From the NCBI GenBank assembly GCA_964587505.1, contig CAZPLD010000022.1, positions 1-11,323 of the forward strand: DNA of 11,323 nt, read 5' to 3'. Origin of the DNA: 2-01-FULL-41-26 sp964587505 (GTDB lineage Bacteria; Patescibacteriota; Minisyncoccia; 2-02-FULL-40-12; GWA2-44-9). Position numbers and translations under genes: made by a program. Positions 1 to 8,836 of this stretch are shown piece by piece; the first letter of the stretch is position 1; each line of letters starts with the position of its first letter. The notes under the pieces were generated by a model. That model saw only the letters and a program-made list of their open reading frames with translations, made no database searches and was not told the origin of the DNA.

Positions 1-1121
1 TGACGGTAAAGAATTCAGGTTCAATGACATTAGCTACCTCTGCGGAAAGTCCGCAGAAAGGCGCTGTCTACTGGGGTCAACTGAACGCTCCAATATCCAG
101 GTTTAGATTGAGCGCTACGGATGAAGGTCAATACATTGAGAAACTGACAATTGCCGCATCCACTGCCCTTGAAAAGACCGATGCGGCCGCAAATGTCAAA
201 GATGTCATCTTGGTTTACAAGAACAAAGCCGGAAGCACCATTACTACATCCCAGACATTTGGAAATGCCGCTTCCGTTAACTTCGCTTGGGGAAGCACAG
301 ATGCCAATAGGCCTTATGTTCCGCAGGATTCAAGCTTGGAATTGGCCGTAAACGCCAACATGAGGACAAAGGCCGAAGGCGCCACGGCACTCAACTCTGC
401 TCCGGAGGATGTGTTATTCTCCTTGGACTTGGTTGACTCCTTTAACAACAGTTATGTTAATGGATTCCGAGCGGTTGGCGATGGTTCTGGAACCGTAATT
501 GACGGTACCGGCACTAACATTGCCGATGTGGAAGGAGCAAACAACCAGTATGTCTTCAGAGTATTTCCGAAGATAGATCAGGTTGCTTTGTCCTCGCCGT
601 ATGACTTGAGCGGTAGCCCGACTGTGTTTAAATTCACAGTCACGGCTATGGGTCTTCCTGACTCTAACTTGAGATTTGACAACGAGGCCACCCCTGGTTC
701 GGGATCATTCAAGTTTGAGATAAACGCATCCGGAGAATATAACCTCAATGCCGGAACAAGTACCAGCTTCACAGTGGTAGATGAGGGTGGTGTGACCATT
801 GATACAGGCACCTTAATAAGGGATGCCAAGCCATCTCCAAACGCATCTTTGACCTTTGACTTTTCAAGCAAAGACGTGGAGATTATCGGAGGCGGTACAA
901 AGACATTCAGTATCAAACTTGATAATGCGGGCGACAACTACTCTAAGACAACCGCTACCGGAAGAGCTGCTGACTACTTCCAGATAACCCTGCTTGATAA
1001 TGAAGCCGGATTAGTCAACTGGGTAGCCAACTATGCCGGAGCGAATACTGCGATTGATCAGGCGTCAACAACAGGTGTCTTGAGAAACTTGCCGTTGTAT
1101 GGCCCGATCTTCCTGAAATAA
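1..1121 (+). CDS. Surface (S-layer-like) beta-rich protein, 5'-truncated
   Basis: This is the C-terminal part of a larger protein. The frame is open to the left edge (first full codon at base 3), so the ATG at 24 is probably internal; about 372 residues are visible. They contain no membrane segment, little Cys, and many Gly, Ser, Thr, Asn and Asp, with alternating hydrophobic residues typical of stacked beta-sandwich domains. Two stretches resemble modules I associate with large CPR surface proteins: ISRFRLSATDEGQYIEKLTI near the start, and YVFRVFPKIDQVALSS in the middle followed by a second sandwich. The protein ends in LPLYGPIFLK. By eye Asn is mostly AAC and Lys often AAG, unlike the AAT/AAA-rich genes downstream, which fits a highly expressed structural protein. 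A strong terminator follows. The S-layer role is inferred from composition and style; no catalytic motif is visible. Confidence 0.75.
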   Translation, partial: TVKNSGSMTLATSAESPQKGAVYWGQLNAPISRFRLSATDEGQYIEKLTIAASTALEKTDAAANVKDVILVYKNKAGSTITTSQTFGNAASVNFAWGSTDANRPYVPQDSSLELAVNANMRTKAEGATALNSAPEDVLFSLDLVDSFNNSYVNGFRAVGDGSGTVIDGTGTNIADVEGANNQYVFRVFPKIDQVALSSPYDLSGSPTVFKFTVTAMGLPDSNLRFDNEATPGSGSFKFEINASGEYNLNAGTSTSFTVVDEGGVTIDTGTLIRDAKPSPNASLTFDFSSKDVEIIGGGTKTFSIKLDNAGDNYSKTTATGRAADYFQITLLDNEAGLVNWVANYAGANTAIDQASTTGVLRNLPLYGPIFLK

Positions 1122-1176
1122 TCTAGTTTAGCCGAACATATCTAACCGATCTGCGATGAGATTGGTTATGATAACC

Positions 1177-1209
1177 AACCCCGCTCTTCTTAAAGAAGGG
1201 CGGGGTTTT
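1177..1209 (+). terminator. Rho-independent terminator of the surface-protein gene
   Basis: The arms at 1177-1189 and 1195-1207 form a 13-bp stem (AACCCCGCTCTTC with GAAGGGCGGGGTT) containing one U-G wobble. The loop is 5 nt (TTAAA). The stem runs into TTTT at 1206-1209, then GGG and TTT. It lies 55 nt after the TAA and separates the surface-protein gene from the next gene. Confidence 0.9.
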
Positions 1210-1219
1210 GGGTTTCTTC

Positions 1220-1257
1220 AAGGTCCGACCTTGGCGACTTTAAAAAGGTCGGACCTT
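1220..1257. repeat. Twin AAGGTC-S-GACCTT palindromes forming a hairpin
   Basis: AAGGTCCGACCTT (1220-1232) and AAGGTCGGACCTT (1245-1257) are perfect reverse complements, giving a 13-bp stem with a 12-nt loop. Each copy is also a palindrome around its central base, so each could act alone as a dyad site. TTTT ends at 1259, so RNA from upstream could also use it as a backup terminator. The second copy lies inside the spacer of the promoter proposed for the gene at 1274. It could be an operator, a tandem terminator or a dispersed palindromic repeat. Confidence 0.75.
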
Positions 1258-1267
1258 TTGGTATTAT
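1239..1267 (+). promoter_or_regulatory. Putative promoter with extended -10, leaderless start
   Basis: The -10 box TATTAT (1262-1267) is preceded by TGG (1259-1261), an extended -10 pattern. A weak -35, TTTAAA (1239-1244, 4/6), lies 17 bp upstream. A transcription start 12 bases after the first base of the -10 falls exactly on the A of the ATG at 1274, and no Shine-Dalgarno sequence is seen. Confidence 0.5.
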
Positions 1268-1273
1268 TAAGAC

Positions 1274-2473
1274 ATGTTTAAAACTACCTATTGTTTAGTC
1301 CTAACTTTGGTCTTATTATTTTTGTTTTCTTTTGTCGCAAACGCCGGCAACTACCTGGACGGGGTTTTATTAAGAGCAAGAGGCGATATTAAAGTTTATT
1401 TGATCAATAATAATACAAAGCGATGGGTGAGCAGTATTGAAGTATTCAATTTTAATAATTTTAAATGGCGGGATGTAAAAATAGTTTCTAAAAAAGAAAT
1501 AACAGCGATTAAGGAAAGTAGTCCAATTGTTTTAGAATCGGTTTCGCCGGTTCCGGTTTCGACAAGCTCACCGCAAGTTTCGCCGTCGACAACTCCGACG
1601 ATTAGTGTTTCTCCGACCCCACCTATTCCGGCAAAAATTAACACTAAATTTCCGGCGCCGGACTACATAAGAGCTGACTGGCTTATTTCCCATGTCACTT
1701 CCAACTATGGCCGTATCGGTCAAAAGATCGTCTTTAAATATTCTGATAAAGAGATAAACAAAGTTGAGAACTTCCGATTATATGAAAAAAAGCCAAGCGA
1801 CAAATATTTTTATAAGGTGGCTGAATTTGAAAAAATACCCTCAACCAGTTGTAAAGATATAGACATTGACGGAGAGTGGATGATGACCGAAGCGGGCCAA
1901 TGCGGGTATTGGTTTATTCAAAAAACGGTATTACCCGGCGGAAGAGACGCGGTTGCATACTTATCTGCGGCAAACTTTTTAGCGGGAGAATACGGTTATT
2001 ATGTTGCCGGTGTAGATAAAGACGGGTTGGAGACTGCGCCGTCACCGGAAGCCAAGTTGGTATTCTTGGCTCCTGTGGATATTCTAAGTCCGGTTGATGA
2101 TCAACCTATAAGCGAGATCTATCCGATTTTCAAGTGGACCGTTACTGGTGATTGGCCGGAAGATTCAACGGCGGATTATTTTCTTATGATCTCCGACGAC
2201 AAAAATGCTCAAGGTCCGATTTGGGCCAAACAATTAAAAGTATCGTTGGGAGAAACGGGGAAACAGTTGACTTACGACGGCCTTGGACTGAATCCCAACA
2301 GCAAATATAAAGTTAATGTTTACGGCCATTATCGCAAATCAGAACATGATCCTGACTATATTTCTATTCCATCTGTTATTCCCGAATTCTTGGTTAAACC
2401 CTCGAACTCGCGGACATCTTTTGTGGAGGTTATAAAAGCGCTGTTTTTTGGTATTTTTGACCTTTCGCGCTAA
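1274..2473 (+). CDS. Secreted protein with P/S/T linker and two FnIII-like domains
   Basis: The 399-residue protein starts with a typical signal peptide (residues 1-24, likely cleaved after VANA). Residues 29-79 form a short module with VYLINNNTKRWVSS and VF..F.W.DV..VS..E. It resembles the 'KVYLI.nGkKRWI' repeat often found in CPR and Gram-positive exported proteins; the role of that repeat is not known to me. Residues about 82-120 are a Ser/Pro/Thr linker (VSPVPVSTSSPQVSPSTTP). Two beta-sandwich, FnIII-like regions follow: about 125-268, with two Cys (CKDIDIDGE and GQCGYW) that could form a disulfide, and about 270-377. The last 20 residues contain a short hydrophobic stretch (ALFFGIFDL). 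It is probably a cell-surface or periplasmic protein. The linker is a plausible O-glycosylation target of the membrane glycosyltransferases downstream. No enzyme motif is visible. Confidence 0.85.
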   Translation: MFKTTYCLVLTLVLLFLFSFVANAGNYLDGVLLRARGDIKVYLINNNTKRWVSSIEVFNFNNFKWRDVKIVSKKEITAIKESSPIVLESVSPVPVSTSSPQVSPSTTPTISVSPTPPIPAKINTKFPAPDYIRADWLISHVTSNYGRIGQKIVFKYSDKEINKVENFRLYEKKPSDKYFYKVAEFEKIPSTSCKDIDIDGEWMMTEAGQCGYWFIQKTVLPGGRDAVAYLSAANFLAGEYGYYVAGVDKDGLETAPSPEAKLVFLAPVDILSPVDDQPISEIYPIFKWTVTGDWPEDSTADYFLMISDDKNAQGPIWAKQLKVSLGETGKQLTYDGLGLNPNSKYKVNVYGHYRKSEHDPDYISIPSVIPEFLVKPSNSRTSFVEVIKALFFGIFDLSR

Positions 2474-2477
2474 TTTT

Positions 2478-2549
2478 GTCCCGATGTCGAAGACATCGAG
2501 GATCCTCGATTTTAATAAATTTGCTCTTGCAAATTTTTAAAATCGGGAC
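2478..2549. repeat. 72-bp structured palindromic element (three-way junction)
   Basis: The whole gap can be drawn as one fold. GTCC (2478-2481) pairs with GGAC (2546-2549). Arm A pairs 2482-2488 with 2492-2498 (7 bp, GAA loop). Arm B pairs 2507-2524 with 2529-2545 (17 bp, one bulged T at 2516, TCTT loop). The 8-nt linker AGGATCCT (2499-2506) is itself palindromic. An alternative 8-bp outer stem (GTCCCGAT with ATCGGGAC) competes with both arms. It lacks a trailing T-run, so a simple terminator is unlikely. It may be a REP- or MITE-like dispersed element, or a structured 3' end for the upstream mRNA. Confidence 0.7.
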
Positions 2550-2555
2550 TATAAT
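2527..2555 (+). promoter_or_regulatory. Putative promoter (TTGCAA-17-TATAAT), leaderless start
   Basis: A perfect -10 TATAAT (2550-2555) follows directly after the closing GGAC of the palindromic element. TTGCAA (2527-2532, 4/6) lies exactly 17 bp upstream. A transcription start 12 bases after the first -10 base coincides with the A of the ATG at 2562, so the mRNA would be leaderless; no Shine-Dalgarno sequence is present. Confidence 0.65.
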
Positions 2556-2561
2556 CTCTTC

Positions 2562-3182
2562 ATGTCTAAAAACAACATTATTTTGGCAGTTATTTTAATA
2601 GTGAGTACATTTTTTATCGGATTTTATGTCTGGACATCAGATATTATCAGGTCGCCTGACGTTATTGAGTCTTCTACGCCAATAACATCTCCAGAAGTTT
2701 CATCTTCTCCCTCTCCCATCCCAAGACCAAGTTTAACTAAAGTACCAACTCTGCCTCCTTCCGGTGATGGCAGGACTACTTTTATAGGTGAAACAGTGCC
2801 GTGGTCATTGCTTTTGACCGACGCTTCCTGTGAGTTGAAAGGCGAGATAAAATTTTTAAACCACAACACTTACGATAATCAAGACGCCGTTTTTATCTAC
2901 AAAGGCATTGACCATCCTGGAAGAAATGTTTTTTGGACAATATCCCCGCAAGATAACATATCGGTAGGACCGAATATTTTTAACAAAATTCCTATTCCCA
3001 ACGGGGAAAGTTTATTAGGGATAGTTTTGCCCGAGAGTCCTAAATCAAAAAGATATGAACTGACTGCAAAAATCCAATATGGCCGGCTGGTTGACGGAAA
3101 TGGAAATTTTGTAACTACTGGAGGCAATGTTAAAGTTTTTGATAAACAATGCAGCGGTAAAACGGTTGTTGTCCTTCCTTAA
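2562..3182 (+). CDS. Small membrane-anchored protein with P/S/T linker
   Basis: The 206-residue protein has a single N-terminal hydrophobic anchor or uncleaved signal (about residues 6-25, preceded by SKNN). A Ser/Thr/Pro-rich spacer follows at about 31-68 (SSTPITSPEVSSSPSPIPRP), then a roughly 135-residue beta-rich extracytoplasmic domain with two Cys (ASCELKG and KQCSGKT) that could pair. The layout, anchor then Ser/Thr/Pro stalk then globular domain, repeats that of the preceding gene although the globular parts do not look alike. I do not recognise the family. The end of this gene overlaps the start proposed for the next by 56 bp, so the two are probably co-transcribed. The Ser/Thr-rich stalk is a candidate acceptor for glycosylation (inference). 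Confidence 0.8.
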   Translation: MSKNNIILAVILIVSTFFIGFYVWTSDIIRSPDVIESSTPITSPEVSSSPSPIPRPSLTKVPTLPPSGDGRTTFIGETVPWSLLLTDASCELKGEIKFLNHNTYDNQDAVFIYKGIDHPGRNVFWTISPQDNISVGPNIFNKIPIPNGESLLGIVLPESPKSKRYELTAKIQYGRLVDGNGNFVTTGGNVKVFDKQCSGKTVVVLP

Positions 3183-5149
3183 GACCCTTAAGACCAACCA
3201 TCTTTTTGTTCTCGCTTTTGTCCTGCTTTTTGTTTTCTCAATTCACAACTTTGACTCCATCGGTCAGGATATCGGCCGGCACTTGAAGACCGGAGAGATT
3301 ATCTGGCAGACAAATCTCGGAGAAGGTTCCGACGCGAAGCCCGGAATCTCTGTAGAAGTTCCGAAAACTAATCTATTTTCTTTTACCGAGCCGGACCTTT
3401 CTTTTATTAATCACCACTGGTTAAGCGAAGTTATTTTTTTTGGTATTTTTAGTTATGCCGGATTCACGGGACTGATCCTTGCTAAGGCTATTTTAATCTT
3501 GGCTGTATTTTTATTGTTGTTTTGTGTTGCTAAAAAATACTCTAAATTTTGGCCACTTGCAGTATCTTTTTTATTATCAATGTTCATACTCATCCAGCGG
3601 ACAGAGGTTCGGCCGGAAATATTCAGTTTCGTCATATTGTCCTTTTTCTTATTCGCTTTGTTTAAAGCCAAATATGAAAAATCCTACTTTTATCTGTGGT
3701 TTTTGCCGATAGCCCAGTTATTTTGGGTTAATCTTCATATATATTTTTTTATTGGCCCGTTTTTAATTTTAGCATTTCTTGTGGATCGGCTCGTTGTTAG
3801 AGAATACACACACATAAAAAAGATAATCGCCGTTTTGTTGTTAACTCTTGCAGCGACACTCGTGAATCCGAACGGAATTCAGGGAGCACTTTTGCCGTTT
3901 AATGTATTAAAAGAATACGGATACAGCATAGTTGAAAATCAGACGCTTTCTTTTTTGGCTGGTTTTCCAGGTTTCAATTTATCAATTTTTATATTCAAAC
4001 TCTCGGTGGTAGTGTTGGTCTTTTCTTTGGCGTTAACCGTAAAAAAATCAAAACAAAGAGTCTTTGAAATACTGATTCTATCGTTTTTTGTATATGCAGG
4101 ATTCAGGATGTTGCGCAACCTTCCTCTGTATGCGCTTGCTTCTTTTCCTGTGCTGGCGATATTGCTGACCGATGTTTTACAGAGGTTTAATCTTGATAAA
4201 CTTGAGGCTAAACCTCAAGTTAAAAGATTGAGCAATTTTTTTAAAGTTCTGCTTTCTGGGCTTATTATTTTACTGATTTTATTGGTAGCGAATAATAGAT
4301 ATTACAAATACATGGAGGCCTCCAGGGTATCCGGATTTTCTGTTCCGAACGGACTGGAAAGAGCTGTTGATTTTGTCAAGCAAAATAAAATTGACGGGCC
4401 GATGTTCAATAATTTTGATATTGGCGGGTATTTGATATGGCAGTTATATCCTCAAGAAAAAGTCTTTGTTGACAACAGGCCGGAGGCCTATTCGGTTAAA
4501 TTTTTCAGCGAAACATATAAGCCGATGCAGGAAAATAAAGAAAAGTGGCTGGAATTTTCAGAAAAATACGGCATTAATTTTATATTTTTCGGACACGAAG
4601 ACCACTCTCCTTGGGGACAGAATTTTTTAAACGAAATTGTTAAAAATCGGAATTGGAGGACTGTTTTTATTAATGAAGACGCAATTATTCTGGTTAAAAA
4701 TAATAGTAAAAACGCAGGGGTTATTTCTGTGTTTTCTATTACCGACAAAAATGCGACAGATAGAATATCTGCTGATATTAAGAACTCAAATAAGAATAAG
4801 ATTGATTTAAACCTTACTCTTTCACGCACTTTATATAAAATGGACTGGCTGGAACCGTCGGCTTATTTTGCTGACGAAGTTTTAAAAATTGACCCCAAAA
4901 ATCCGTACGCCTATCTTTACAAAGGACTTATTCATATTTATTATACAGATGAACAAAATCAGCAATTGGCAGAGGAAAACATAAAAAAGGCGATTGATCT
5001 GGGCTTGAAAAAAAGTCAATATTACTTTATTTTGGGAGTAGTTTACATGAATTTAGGCCGGTTTGAGAGCGCCGAGGCTTCGTTTAAGGAAGCCATAAGA
5101 TTAGATAAAAACAATACGCAAGCAAAAGAATTTTTGAATAAATATTTCA

Positions 5150-5157
<8 letters not shown>
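3127..5157 (+). CDS. Polytopic GT-C-like membrane protein with C-terminal TPRs
   Basis: The protein is 676 residues. A basic N-terminus leads into about nine or ten membrane segments (about residues 25-395), then a soluble domain and a TPR tail (about 565-676). The first outer loop carries DIGRHLKTGE (48-57) and NHHWLSE (95-101), placed where GT-C glycosyltransferases have their acidic metal/lipid-phosphate motif. The soluble domain has FNNFDIGGYLIW (427-438) and VDNRPEAY (448-455), features of a recurrent bacterial membrane-protein family without a function I can name. The TPRs include AYLYKGLIHIYY and YYFILGVVYMNLGRFESAEASF. The likely role is sugar transfer on the outer membrane face, or a scaffold for it. 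The start is uncertain: ATG 3127 overlaps the previous gene by 56 bp and GGAGG (3120-3124) is only 2 nt away. TTG 3139, 3166 or 3169 are alternatives that keep the first membrane helix. Confidence 0.8.
4199..4221. repeat. Perfect 9-bp hairpin inside the membrane-protein gene
   Basis: AACTTGAGG (4199-4207) and CCTCAAGTT (4213-4221) are exact reverse complements with a 5-nt loop (CTAAA). It encodes KLEAKPQVK in a charged inter-helix loop, so coding constraint is probably low. No T-run follows. It could be chance or a translation-pausing structure. Confidence 0.4.
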
Positions 5158-6958
<1,801 letters not shown>

Positions 6959-6961
6959 ATG

Positions 6962-7013
6962 GCCATATTGCTGAATTATTACGAATGAAAAATTAACAAT
7001 TTAGCCATATGGC
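6962..7013. repeat. Imperfect 16-bp inverted repeat between the TMTC-like genes
   Basis: The arms GCCATATTGCTGAATT (6962-6977) and AATTTAGCCATATGGC (6998-7013) pair over 16 positions with one mismatch (6969/7006) and one G-U wobble (6973/7002), leaving a 20-nt loop. GCCATAT also occurs as a direct repeat (6962-6968 and 7004-7010), and GCCATATGGC (7004-7013) is a perfect palindrome. There is no T-run, so it is not a typical terminator. Confidence 0.7.
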
Positions 7014-7021
7014 AATATAAC
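6993..7021 (+). promoter_or_regulatory. Putative internal promoter TTAACA-17-TATAAC
   Basis: The -35 TTAACA (6993-6998, 5/6) and -10 TATAAC (7016-7021, 5/6) are 17 bp apart. The predicted transcription start near 7028 lies after the GTG at 7023. This promoter would therefore serve the ATG at 7062, or its match is fortuitous and the gene is read from upstream. Confidence 0.4.
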
Positions 7022-7022
7022 A

Positions 7023-8831
7023 GTGAAAAAGTTGGTTGATTTCATCCAATCGAGAGGAGCCATGATTGTGTTTATCGCAGCTATAGCGTTGTCCTTTTTG
7101 ATTTTTGGCAATGGCATTTCTGGCGAATTTGTTTTTGATGACGCGATAGTGGTTCAAAATCGGGGCGACCTAAGGGACCCGGGCAATTTTTTTAATTTAT
7201 TTATTTCTCCCTATCATCAAAACACCCCCAAATCAGGCCTTTATCGTCCGTTTACAATGGCAACATATTCTTTAAACCACAATATTTTAGGTTCTTCTCC
7301 GTCTGGTTTTCACATAGTAAACATTCTCATCCATGCCCTTAATTCTTTTTTGGTTTTTTGGTTAATTTACTTTTTGTTTAAGAACAAATTCCTATCCTAC
7401 GCAACTTTCTTATTATTTTTGGCCCATCCTATCCACACTGAAGCCGTAACTTCTATTGTCGGAAGGGCGGAGCTTTTGTCGTTTTTATTCAGTATCGCCA
7501 GTCTTTATTTTTTTGTTAATAAAAATAAAACTTTAAGCGCCGCATCGTTTTTATTGGCGTTATTAAGCAAGGAGTCGGCTCTGATGGTATTGCCGATAAT
7601 TTTGTATATCAGTGTTGTTTTCTTTAATAAAAAAATAAAGGAGTCAATCGGAAATATGCTATTTTTCTCTTTACCGCTGGGACTTTACGCGCTGCTAAGA
7701 TACAAAGCGTTAGGCGGCTATTTTTTCGGAGATATTATGACAACTATGATTGAAAATCCTTTAAGGTTTGCATCTTTTCCGGAAAGAATTGCTACAGCAT
7801 TTAAGGTTTTATCTATGTATGTTGAAAGATTGGTATGGCCGGCCCACCTTTCGGCCGATTATTCTTTTAACGCCATAAAAGTAGTCGGCAACCCTTTTGT
7901 TTCCATTGAGTCCGTGGCCGGTGTTTTGTTTTTTATTTTATTGGTCGTTCTTGCCGTTTTTTATAAAAAAGCGGGCAAAGGAATTTCTTTTAGCGCGGCG
8001 TTATTTCTATTTCCCTATCTGATCATTTCTAATTTAATAAAACCGGTAGGGACCATAATGGGGGAAAGATTAATGTATTTTCCATCTCTCGGGTTTGCGG
8101 TTATTACCGCTCTTATTTTGACTAAAGTTTTTGATTATAAAAAATGGGGCGCTAAAATTGCCTACGGACTTCTGGCTGTTATTTTAACTTTTTACGGCAT
8201 CAGAACTATCTCAAGAAACAAGGATTGGCACGACAGCCGGACGTTGTTTTATGCGACTGTCAAAGAATCGCCGGACAGTTTAATAACCAGAACAGCATTA
8301 GCCGGCGTATATATAAGAGACGATGAGTGGAATAAAGCCAAAGAACAGCTTGAAATAGCCAGAAGAATACACGAAGATAATTCTCATCTTCAGGATTTAT
8401 TGGGAATTGTCGCCGACCATGAGAGAAATTACGTCTTAGCCGAAGAAAAGTATAAAATATCTTTGGAACTTAACCCGGATGCGATAAATTCCTACATAAA
8501 TTTAGCAGAGCTGTATTTGAAACAGGGACGGCTTGAGGAAGCGGGAGAAAACTTTCTTGTAGTTATTAATTTTTATTCTACAGCTGAATATATAGTTAGA
8601 TATTCCTATATACAAATTGCCTTGAATAAACCGGATAAGGCGTTAGATATGATAAACAAATACTTTAGTTCCAATCTTAGCCATCCTGATTTAAGCGCGG
8701 TAGCCGGCACCGCATACTTTGTTAAGAAAGATTATGAGCAGGCGCTGATTTATCTGAAGAATGCGCAAACATTTGGAAATAAGGCCCCGGAGATAAAAGA
8801 GATGATAAAAATAGCGGAGCAAAAAATTTAA
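7023..8831 (+). CDS. TMTC-like GT-C O-glycosyltransferase with TPR domain (second paralogue)
   Basis: The 602 residues from the GTG start share the plan of the preceding gene: first helix, FVFDDA (36-41) as the acidic motif, YRPF (74-77), HPIHTEAV (135-142), GRAE (147-150), LLSKESA, ERLMYFPSLGF, about ten membrane segments, and a TPR tail (about 418-600; e.g. YINLAELYLKQGRLEEAGENF). HP and GR fall at the same residue numbers in both proteins, so they look like tandem duplicates that have diverged widely. It lacks the heptanucleotide tracts. The start is uncertain. GTG 7023 supplies the basic residues K2, K3 and R11 before the first helix, as in the paralogue. ATG 7062 (residue 14) has GAGAGGAG (7052-7059) only 2 nt upstream and would suit the promoter proposed at 6993-7021. 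Sugar donor and acceptor are unknown. Confidence 0.87.
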   Translation: MKKLVDFIQSRGAMIVFIAAIALSFLIFGNGISGEFVFDDAIVVQNRGDLRDPGNFFNLFISPYHQNTPKSGLYRPFTMATYSLNHNILGSSPSGFHIVNILIHALNSFLVFWLIYFLFKNKFLSYATFLLFLAHPIHTEAVTSIVGRAELLSFLFSIASLYFFVNKNKTLSAASFLLALLSKESALMVLPIILYISVVFFNKKIKESIGNMLFFSLPLGLYALLRYKALGGYFFGDIMTTMIENPLRFASFPERIATAFKVLSMYVERLVWPAHLSADYSFNAIKVVGNPFVSIESVAGVLFFILLVVLAVFYKKAGKGISFSAALFLFPYLIISNLIKPVGTIMGERLMYFPSLGFAVITALILTKVFDYKKWGAKIAYGLLAVILTFYGIRTISRNKDWHDSRTLFYATVKESPDSLITRTALAGVYIRDDEWNKAKEQLEIARRIHEDNSHLQDLLGIVADHERNYVLAEEKYKISLELNPDAINSYINLAELYLKQGRLEEAGENFLVVINFYSTAEYIVRYSYIQIALNKPDKALDMINKYFSSNLSHPDLSAVAGTAYFVKKDYEQALIYLKNAQTFGNKAPEIKEMIKIAEQKI

Positions 8832-8836
8832 GACCC

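Noticed and set aside
24..26. ATG at 24 as the true start of the first gene
   Set aside because: The frame is open through base 3 to the window edge and the sequence begins in mid-domain with no signal peptide, so the gene most likely starts upstream.
578..937. 119-codon reverse-strand reading frame inside the surface-protein gene
   Set aside because: It lies wholly within a clear + strand gene, its product resembles no known protein, and no promoter or start context supports it.
3120..3124. GGAGG as a Shine-Dalgarno for ATG 3127
   Set aside because: Only 2 nt separate it from the ATG, and most other starts in this window have no Shine-Dalgarno. It is more likely part of the codons of the upstream gene.
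6962..7013. Inverted repeat as an intrinsic terminator
   Set aside because: The stem is AT-rich and is followed by AATATAACAG rather than a run of T.
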